Positions 56,613 to 64,000 of a stretch of 64,000 nucleotides of DNA are shown one piece after another. The number at the start of each line of letters is the position of its first letter. Position 1 is the first letter of the stretch. The notes beneath the pieces were generated by a model. The model saw only the letters and a program-made list of their open reading frames with translations. It searched no databases and was not told the origin of the DNA. The translations under genes were made by a program, and so were the position numbers. Source of the DNA: Narthecium ossifragum (taxonomy: Eukaryota; Streptophyta; Magnoliopsida; Dioscoreales; Nartheciaceae); assembly GCA_963920575.1 (NCBI GenBank), contig OY986974.1, positions 2,356,001-2,420,000 of the forward strand. The letters are read 5' to 3'.

Positions 56613-59600
56613 CTAATCTTCTGCAAGATCCTTCCGTGCAACATTATTCAGAAAATTACCAAGCAGCCTTTGATCGAGTACCATATTTGGAACCTGCACA
56701 GATATGGTACTATAACTCAATTATATAATTCCACCAAAGGGTACATCATAACCATGGCATAAGCAAACAAAGTTATGAATACTCCTTATTACTTTGTTTC
56801 CGAAGAAAATCTTTGAATTGTTTGCAATGGCTTCGATGAATCTCAGCTCAAGATATTCAGGTGTGAGCTTCAATCGGTTAGCTTCTGCTTCTTTCAATAC
56901 CCTGTTGAAAGGATGTAAACAGCATGTCCAATCTCCATAAGGAATTTCAGAATCAACAGTCAAAGAAGAATATTGAATAACTTACCTGTAAAAGTCTGCA
57001 TCTGCCAGGCTCTTCTCACGTGCAATGTACATTTCATTCTCAATCTCCTCCTGCATTTTGGCACTATTCTTTTCCATCAGCTTCTGTTCCATGAGTATAC
57101 TGCTGACCTGAGAATTCTTCTCTGCTTCTGACAGCGCCATCTTCTTCTGCGTCTCCGCCTCCTTTTCTGCCACCTTCTGTTTCTCCATAGCAATCAAAGC
57201 CTAGAAGGGCAGAACCAGTGGATCACAATGCTATGCATTTCCCGCGGCAGGCGATCATATGCATGAGAATATAAAACCTCACAATTATGCCTGCTATTTT
57301 AGCTATTCATAAATGACCAGCAGCTACTTTGGTAACAAACTAATATCCGAAACAGTGATTGCTGGATCCAGTATGCAGGAGCCGACAGAAGAAAACATAA
57401 GAGAGCCCTCACACATATTGCATTTTGGTTATCAAATCTTTAGGGAAAGACTGGTCCTCCATGTATGATAAATTATGGAGGCACACATTTATACTAGTAG
57501 AAATTTGCAAAAAAATTGAGTTCGAGGAGATGGATTCAGTGTCAGAAATGCAAAGAATGAACACATTCCATTAGGCAGGAAACACTCAGTGGTTGCAAGA
57601 GAACTTGTTAGATAAAAGGTGATATTGAAGGTCATTCTGAATGTGACAGCTACATCTGGAGTACACTAAAGTGCTTTCTCCAAGTAAGTAATCAACTAGA
57701 GAAAGCCTTCAGAAGTTACTTGAGCAGATGAATCACCTAAGTCTAACATGAAACTGAAGCAGCACTCATTTAGAGGGGGGCTAACTTCAGAAGAAATTCA
57801 GTCTCACCATTAAACAAATAACAAGACAGTCCGCAAGTGAGATGCTAGAGATGCTTCTTAATAAATATAACTCAGCATATCACCATCTTATTGCACACTT
57901 CTTCAACAGAGCATTCTATTGGGTTAATGCTTCAACAGACAACCTAAACTGCTGGCTAACTCTCATACGAAGAGAACAAAAATTTTGCTCTGCCAAATGT
58001 TACCTCTATAAGAGGTACTGGTTAAAGAGGCACGCAAAGGACAATGCAGATATAATACCTTTGTGCGTTCTTCCTCCATCAGCTCAAAATTCCTCTTTAT
58101 GCTTGGTGGTATATTGGGTTTTGTAACTCGGACATTGATGATTTCAATTCCTGGAGCATATCGCGTACAATCACTTTGAATAGCTTCTTTCATTTTTTCA
58201 TCAATCTGGAACATGGCTTTTAACATTACACGGACAGAAGCAAAAAGCTTTAAAGCAACCACTTAAAATTCATTTCTTGCCAAGAAAAGGTAGTGCAATG
58301 GGTCCCATGACACCTTATAGAGGATCTGCACTAACCTGATCGAACATGTCAATGTAGACCTGTTGTAGGGAGTGAGAACTGCAGAACTGATTGATCTCAT
58401 GATGAATCTTATCATATATCCATGTCTTGTCATAGTGTACGCCGTAGTTAAGCAGTGTCTCGTATACATAATCCTTCCGAAGACGATTCACAACCTGCTT
58501 AAAAGCTTAGTTGAGTGCCAAGGAAAGTGGTAACCAGATTGCCTATAAAAGGTACACCAAGCAATTATACGAACAAACAAGGTGAACAAGATCATGGACC
58601 TCTATCTTGTCGAAGCTTATCATGACACCACCTTTTGTACCACAAGGAATATCCCTCACCTAATTTCAAAAATAAAAAAGGCAAATAGACTATGAAACAT
58701 AGACACTTTGATTTAATAACTAAAAATAATGTCATAAAAGGTGATGACCAGAATAATGGATGCAAAAATGTTAGGCTGGAAAGAATAAAAGTAAAACAAA
58801 TTATATGTACACTTATGCAACTAATACAAGGCGTGGAAAAAAAAAGAGATAGAACAAATAGGGCAATTACAACCTCTTACTTATGACAATGAGATAGTAC
58901 GTGAAAAGAGGAATATGAATACGTACCTTATCTGTCTGAAGGGTGACTTGGATGGGCTCATACTGGGTAATCAAAGGTAACTTCCAATGAAACCCTAGAA
59001 AAGTCAAAAGAGTTCAAGCCATATGTATATAACTATTCCATATGCATGAGAAATGAGATTCCTTAACCATGAGCACACCTGGATCAGTGATAGTCTTCAA
59101 AAGAGCGCCGCCCCGCCAATAGACACCAACATGGCCTTCGGTAACTTGATGCAGAATGGAGAAAGAACTGTTTGTCGCTGACATCGAAGAAAGCAACATC
59201 TGCAACCATTAACCATTTTTACCAAAGATCAAAAAGCAACAATGAGCATGAATCACAACCTCAACAGAGGTATTCCATTTTCTGGGCCTAATCATCATAT
59301 CAAACAGTATAACCACATAAAGAACATTATTTGATTTAACCCATTCACACCATATTTCTTGGTGAGTAATTAAACGAATGAACAACGATATCCACATTAA
59401 GGCTCATATGAAAGAAGATTGCGGCAATCAAGAAGCTGTTAAAATTGACGCCATAATTTCTCTTGCAAATCAGCACCCCCGTAGATGACAGAAGAAAACA
59501 CCAATTCCGCCAAGTCTTTGAAATCAATGATTGCGATTATTTATTCCAAAATGTATGAACACGTTCAAATAAGCATTCAATCATTTCCACCATAGCTATG

Positions 59601-59820
59601 AACAAAAACTAACATCACCACTACATCCACATTAACGAAGCCAAAATGGACCCATTTTTTGCCAAAACTATGTAATCCTATCATCAAATCCTAGTGCACT
59701 CACAGGGACAAGAGCGATCAGCGCGAAGAAGAAGGTGATCAGCAAGGAGGAGAGATCGCGGCTCGCCGGAAAGGCACCGCGGCCCGGCAACGGCCGCCGC
59801 TGCTGCTGCTGCTCGTCCAT
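56613..59820 (-). CDS. Erlin-like SPFH/prohibitin-domain protein
   Basis: Nine coding exons: 59704-59820, 59079-59199, 58927-58994, 58600-58659, 58336-58494, 58059-58205, 56986-57200, 56793-56901, 56613-56693. Phases agree throughout, giving 358 residues. Erlins are ER-membrane lipid-raft proteins; in animals erlin-1/2 form a large lumenal ring complex acting in ER-associated degradation and sterol control, while the plant role is little known. One membrane segment lies at about residues 24-45 ([16 protein letters not shown]). The SPFH domain runs about 55-225 ([44 protein letters not shown]). An acidic/basic coiled coil follows ([15 protein letters not shown]). The C-terminal motif [17 protein letters not shown] is typical, and the protein ends VARKDLAED. 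The N-terminus has a poly-Gln MDEQQQQRR. The donor of exon 8 is AAA|GTAATA, slightly weak. Confidence 0.94.
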
Positions 59821-60026
59821 GGCGGTGTAGAGCCGCTGCCCTAAATCCTAATCGCAATGCATGGCGATCGAAGCTCTAGACAAAGCCCTAATGGCCGCTG
59901 TATTATTCGAGTGTTTGACTCTGGTCTGTTGCTTGGGAACCAAGAATAGCGACAGACGACTGCGAGGCTTGGTACCGATTATCTGAGGATTTTATTCTCG
60001 GTTTTGAGAATAACTGATTATTTAAA
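59821..60026 (-). promoter_or_regulatory. Erlin gene leader and proximal promoter
   Basis: Only 206 bp separate the erlin start codon from a MULE-like insertion, so the leader and any core promoter must lie here or within the transposon. CCCTAA words on the minus strand near 59840-59890 are common in plant leaders. No TATA box is certain. Confidence 0.4.
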
Positions 60027-60991
60027 GGATTTTTTACATATATATCCTCAAAAAACTTTCAAATTACGTGTTTACCCCTACATTCTTCATATTTTCATAT
60101 ATACCCCTGAAAAGTCTAAATAATCTCAAAAATACCCTTCGGGTTAGTTGCCGTGGAATCAAATGGGAATATTCCATAACGCCGTTAACGGCGTGGTGTC
60201 AATTTACCTTTTTGCCCCTGATACTGTTCATCGTCCCCACCGTCATCTCCGGCGACCTTCGCCGGAGAAGATCCAAAAACCTCGAAAAATGCAACGAAAA
60301 ATGTCCAAAAATACATGGAAAAACTCGGAATCAACAAGGAAGCTTATCTACACCAAGAAGAAGAAAAAAATCGATGATTACCCAACTCTACAGTCGCTGA
60401 AAAAAGGGGGGGCGTCATCTCCGGCGACCTTCGCCGGAGAAGATCCAAAAACCTTGAAAAATGTCACGAAAAATGCCCAAAAATACATGAAAAAACCCGG
60501 AATCAATAAGGAAGCTTATCTACACCAAGAAGAAGAAGAAAAATCAACGATTACCACTTAAATCTCGAAAAAATCCTGCGAAAACCCCTTTTTTTCTTCT
60601 ATGTTTTTTTTCCGTTCCTTTCTCTCTCAAACTCCTCCTTCTACTACCTTCTAGTGAGAAATAGTGGGGAGAAGAAGGGGATAAGAAGGGGAAGGACATC
60701 ACTAAACTTGGCCGACTTTTGGCCGCAAAATGGCGTCGGCGGTGAAAACTGAGAATTTGCAAAAAAAAAAAACCCCTAAAAACCCATAGTTACACGAAAA
60801 TCCCCATAAATTTACAAAAAACCCCCTAAAATATGATTTAACCATGGTTAAGTTACTTCACCTCACGGGAGTTGACGGAAGGGTATATATGTGAATACTT
60901 AAACTTTTGAGGGATATATATGAAAATATGAAGAATATAGGGGTAAATTCGTAATTTGAAAGTTTTTTGAGGATATATATGTAAAAAACCC
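60027..60991. mobile_element. Long-TIR MULE-like element upstream of the erlin gene
   Basis: 965 bp with about 110-bp inverted ends (GG(A/G)TTTTTTACATATATATC...), flanked by a perfect 9-bp duplication TTATTTAAA (60018-60026 and 60992-61000), the size made by Mutator-like elements. Inside, a unit of about 125 bp beginning CGTCATCTCCGGCGACC occurs twice (about 60240-60365 and 60413-60540). No transposase. Confidence 0.88.
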
Positions 60992-61000
60992 TTATTTAAA

Positions 61001-61796
61001 ATAAAAGAAAATTAGAATTGAGAATGGAAATAATTTTATAATAATTAAAATAAAATAATGTTTGAAATTAAAGTGTGAAATAAATAATAAATTTATGTGA
61101 AAAAAATAATGGATTTAGAAATATTTCTCCTTGATCCGGTTAAGGATTATTTTAAAATTTTATTGTCATGTCAAACGGAGGCTAATTGTGTGGTTAACTG
61201 GGTCACAGCCCAGCCCATCCAAGTTAGTGTAAAGCCCAAGGCCATAACCCAATTCTACACTTACTTTCGAGTTTTAAGCTCGAAGACTTAGGCCCGCGTT
61301 CATAACGTGTCTGCTGGCTAAGCGAACTTATATTGGGCTTTCGTTATATACCCCCCAACTAAAAAACCACCCCACTAAAAAAAGTTATGGATACCAATAT
61401 ACCATCGTATACCCTATATTTTTGTACATTTTATTTTTATTTTTCGTATGTAACCTTTGACTAATTTGGCTGAATTTATTGCCATTACTCGAATGTGAAG
61501 CGGCCAAAATATCTCTTTATTTTTCTAGGAAATACAGAATTGCGGAGACGCTTCAAAAGATGAAGAAAAATTATATCTTTAATTGACTTTATTTATGATT
61601 TTGTATCTTAGATTATTTTGTCTTTTTGTCATAAAACAGACCATTTTGATGAATCTTTTATCGTAAAAGTAAAGATTTCATTTGCAAAGAGCATCTTCTT
61701 TAACAAAAATAGGAAATGATCATAAATTGTAAAATTGAAAATAAAGTAGGTTTAATGAGCAATTTTATTCAAAGATTAATGACGTTTTGATCATGT
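61001..61796. other. AT-rich intergenic, no gene
   Basis: No supportable coding region or RNA gene seen. Confidence 0.45.
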
Positions 61797-62570
61797 TTTT
61801 TTTTTATGAGTTCAGCCATTAGGCTAGTTACAGATTACATGAGTAAATCCAAAACCTCCATGCCATCACCACTAAGCTAGGAGAAGCCTGTCCCATCACG
61901 CTTAAAGAAGTGGGCAATACTATCCGCACGTGCGTTACATGATATTGGCACGTGAGAAAACAAGATCGAAGAAAAATCCAAGGCGTAAGACCATATTTCT
62001 CTAACAAGTTACAGCACATTCGGCGCCCATGATATGAATCCGTTGATGATTTGCACAGCCTCCATTGAATCTGACTCGACCAAAAGATGCTTGATCTCGC
62101 GCGTCCTTGCCTCCTTGAGTGCCATAGCAATGCCCTCCAGTTCTCCATGTAACATTGTCCCAACCTGAGTTGTCTTCCTTGATGTCCAAACCAAATTCCC
62201 ACGACCTATCATACCGACGATGCCAATAGCTGCTCTCGAGCCTGCGTCAATAGCCGCGTCCATTTGCACAACCCACATATGCTCCTCCGTATGAGCCACC
62301 CCTTGTGCCTCAAGTTTTTGTTGGTCACATTGGGTGAGTAATTCTTTGACATGCCAGCTTACCCTACATGCAATAGCGGCGGCACTTTCACCACTCTCAC
62401 CATGGACAATAAGGTTTTTGTCTTTCTAGATGAACCACATAGTATAGACAATAAAACACTTAAATTCTGTGAAAAATTTATAAGAAGAGGTACCAAATAG
62501 TCCATCCAACAGTTCATCAACAGTCCTAGCCGCAGCCAAACCAAATCTTACACAGTCATTTCCAGCCATC
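61797..62570 (-). mobile_element. LINE fragment with RNase H domain, damaged
   Basis: The poly-T at 61797-61806 is the poly-A tail read on the minus strand. Upstream the minus strand encodes an RVT_3-type RNase H: QMDAAIDAGSRAAIGIVG, GELEGIAMALKEA, HLLVESDSMEAVQIING, then a frame break near 62010 to YGLTPWIFLRSCF. The sequence further upstream (IWKDRN-like IQKDKN) is also frameshifted. The 5' end is uncertain and no target duplication was found. Confidence 0.75.
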
Positions 62571-63139
62571 ATTTATATCAATCATTTCTACTTGTGTTGC
62601 TATAAAGGTGTATCATTTTAGTTTCATCATAGTCAAGTTCTAATCGCCAAAGAACATTTATGACGCAAAATAAGGACATTTTAGAGGGTATATATAAGAG
62701 TTATAATGATATTTAGATAATTAAGACCATTTTTAGATGTTAAGCCTCAAAACAGTCACACACGTCAGTATGTCACCCACCCAATTATCACAGCAGCTTA
62801 TGAGAGGCATGCAAGACGCCACGTGGTCTTTAAAAAGTTCCAAGAGCGAGCGGTACAATGGTCCCCCCAGCTCGTCGACTGACACCACGTGGACGCCGGA
62901 CGGTATCTCCCGGATCGGAAAAGAGCGCTGTCTGTGCACATGGTTAATAACAAGAAAGATTTGTGTACACGTACATGAGAGAGAGAGAGGCTAAGGAGGG
63001 AGGCCTCTGAATGCCACCTATTGGAGGACATGTAATGCCATATATCCCAATCAAAGCCCCTATAATAATAAAAGTGCTGTTTGTGCACATGGTCAAAACT
63101 ATACACCTTACGCACACGGTCCCGATACGCTTACGACAA
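62571..63139. other. Intergenic, no gene
   Basis: Contains CACGTGG words at 62819-62825 and 62886-62893 (G-box like), and two related words CTGTTTGTGCACATGGTC (63076 and about 63155) that belong to the foldback family to the right. Confidence 0.4.
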
Positions 63140-63700
63140 CTACAATAATAAGAGAGCTGTTTGTGCACATGGTCGAAACTATACACCTTACTCACACGGT
63201 CCAAACGGGAGTGAGGTAGCGACTGATTGTTTTAGATCATCAGTGTCTCAGTACCGATTGAACAGATCAATCGATTAGTACCTCATTACTAATTGAATAT
63301 ATCAATGATCGGATCAGTGATGAAGTACCGATTTGTTGACCTAATCTATTGGTACTTCACTGTCGATGGAATAAATCAATTAATTGGTACCTCATTGTCG
63401 ATTACGTGGCATATGCACACGTGGTCATGTCCATAAAACTTTCTTCTAATAATAATGAGTCATGATTTATTTATATGGCCACTTACAAATATATAGTGAG
63501 ATACCGAATCATTAAATTCTAGTCCATATCAATGGATCGGTATCTCATTATCGATGGAATGTACCAACGATCAAATCGGTAGGTATCGGTAGTCAGATAC
63601 CGATCAATTGATCTAGTGTATCAGTAATGGTCTGGACTAGAATTAAGATTCAGTATCTCACTATCGATTCGTTCCACGTGGTCACATGTACAAATCTTTT
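63140..63700. repeat. Foldback repeats, same family as 54018-54640
   Basis: Two units (about 63150-63440 and 63470-63700) made of AGTGAGATACCGAT/ATCGGTATCTCA(C/T)T and ATCAATTGATC words, bounded by GTGCACATGGTC and CACGTGGTCA(C)ATGTACAAATC. They resemble the 54-kb copies but are more diverged. Confidence 0.65.
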
Positions 63701-63969
63701 TTCAATAATAATATCTCCACGAGCTGTTTCGTGTCCTGGCACTGATGTGTCACGATATGATTGGACCACGTTGTGATGTAAAGTTGATTATTGTCGTCGA
63801 AGGTGGATTGTATCCTTTGAGGATCAGGATCTCCGCGTTCATTCGTCACCGTCGTTGCTTCGCCGGCTTCCTGTCTTAAAAGCTCTAGCGGGCGCGCCCA
63901 CCGGAGGGATGTGTGTGTGTGTGTGAGAGAGTGAGAGAGGGAGAGAGAGAGAGAGGTCTCGAGGGGAGA

Positions 63970-64000
63970 ATGGTGGTGGTCGCGACGGCACCGGGGAGCT
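63970..64000 (+). CDS. Possible start of a gene running off the window
   Basis: After a TG/GA microsatellite leader (63909-63956) an ATG opens MVVVATAPGS and continues to the edge in GC-rich, coding-like sequence. Only about ten codons are visible, so the product cannot be named. Confidence 0.35.
   Translation, partial: MVVVATAPGS

Overview
This is nuclear genomic DNA from a flowering plant. The genes have introns with GT-AG borders, long AT-rich introns and GC-rich 5' ends of coding regions, and the repeats are typical plant ones: LTR retrotransposons with initiator-Met-tRNA primer sites, a 5S-containing Cassandra-like LTR, MULE, hAT and foldback elements, and LINEs. The GC gradient in the PPR and ABCF genes suggests a monocot that is not a grass, but this is inference.

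Layout, left to right. Positions 1-5500 are mostly non-genic but hold a MIR395 hairpin (minus strand, 3081-3185) and a decayed relative (about 2880-2983). Position 5508-7646 (minus) is an intronless GCN20/ABCF4-type ABC-F protein. Position 8887-18072 (minus) is a nine-exon PHD-finger gene of the AIPP2 type. Its splice phases all agree and give 811 residues. One intron carries a copia solo LTR, and the probable 5' leader exon lies near 19.46-19.57 kb. A long-TIR MULE-like element is at 20628-21484. Position 22149-24095 (minus) is a mitochondrial P-class PPR protein.

Positions 24389-42920 are one Ty3/gypsy chromovirus (Reina-like, original length about 5.1 kb, TSD GTTTA) interrupted by four later insertions with clean 5-bp target duplications: a 2.5-kb solo LTR, a 1.7-kb Tat/Athila-like solo LTR, a 4.5-kb coding-free LARD-like element one of whose LTRs is fused to a Cassandra-like LTR, and a further solo LTR that itself contains another solo LTR. 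When the insertions are removed the pol frame rejoins at each junction, although the element is dead (stops, a deletion in integrase, an altered RT active site).

Positions 44050-45730 are a long-TIR element with a nested 500-bp hAT element. Position 48086-51756 (plus) is a complete seven-exon ureide permease (413 aa). Positions about 52200-56230 are a decayed tandem copy of the ureide permease region, with three start-less exon-1 fragments, a 5'-truncated LINE with a 19-bp TSD, another LINE piece, MITEs and foldback repeats. Position 56613-59820 (minus) is a nine-exon erlin-type SPFH protein (358 aa), with a 965-bp MULE-like element about 200 bp upstream of its start codon. The right end holds a LINE fragment, more foldback repeats and the possible first codons of a gene running off the window at 63970.

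The genes are ordinary housekeeping, transport and regulatory plant genes and do not form a pathway together. The unusual content is in the repeats: the chimeric LARD/Cassandra element, and clusters of GATCGATC palindromes found in LTRs of several unrelated families.
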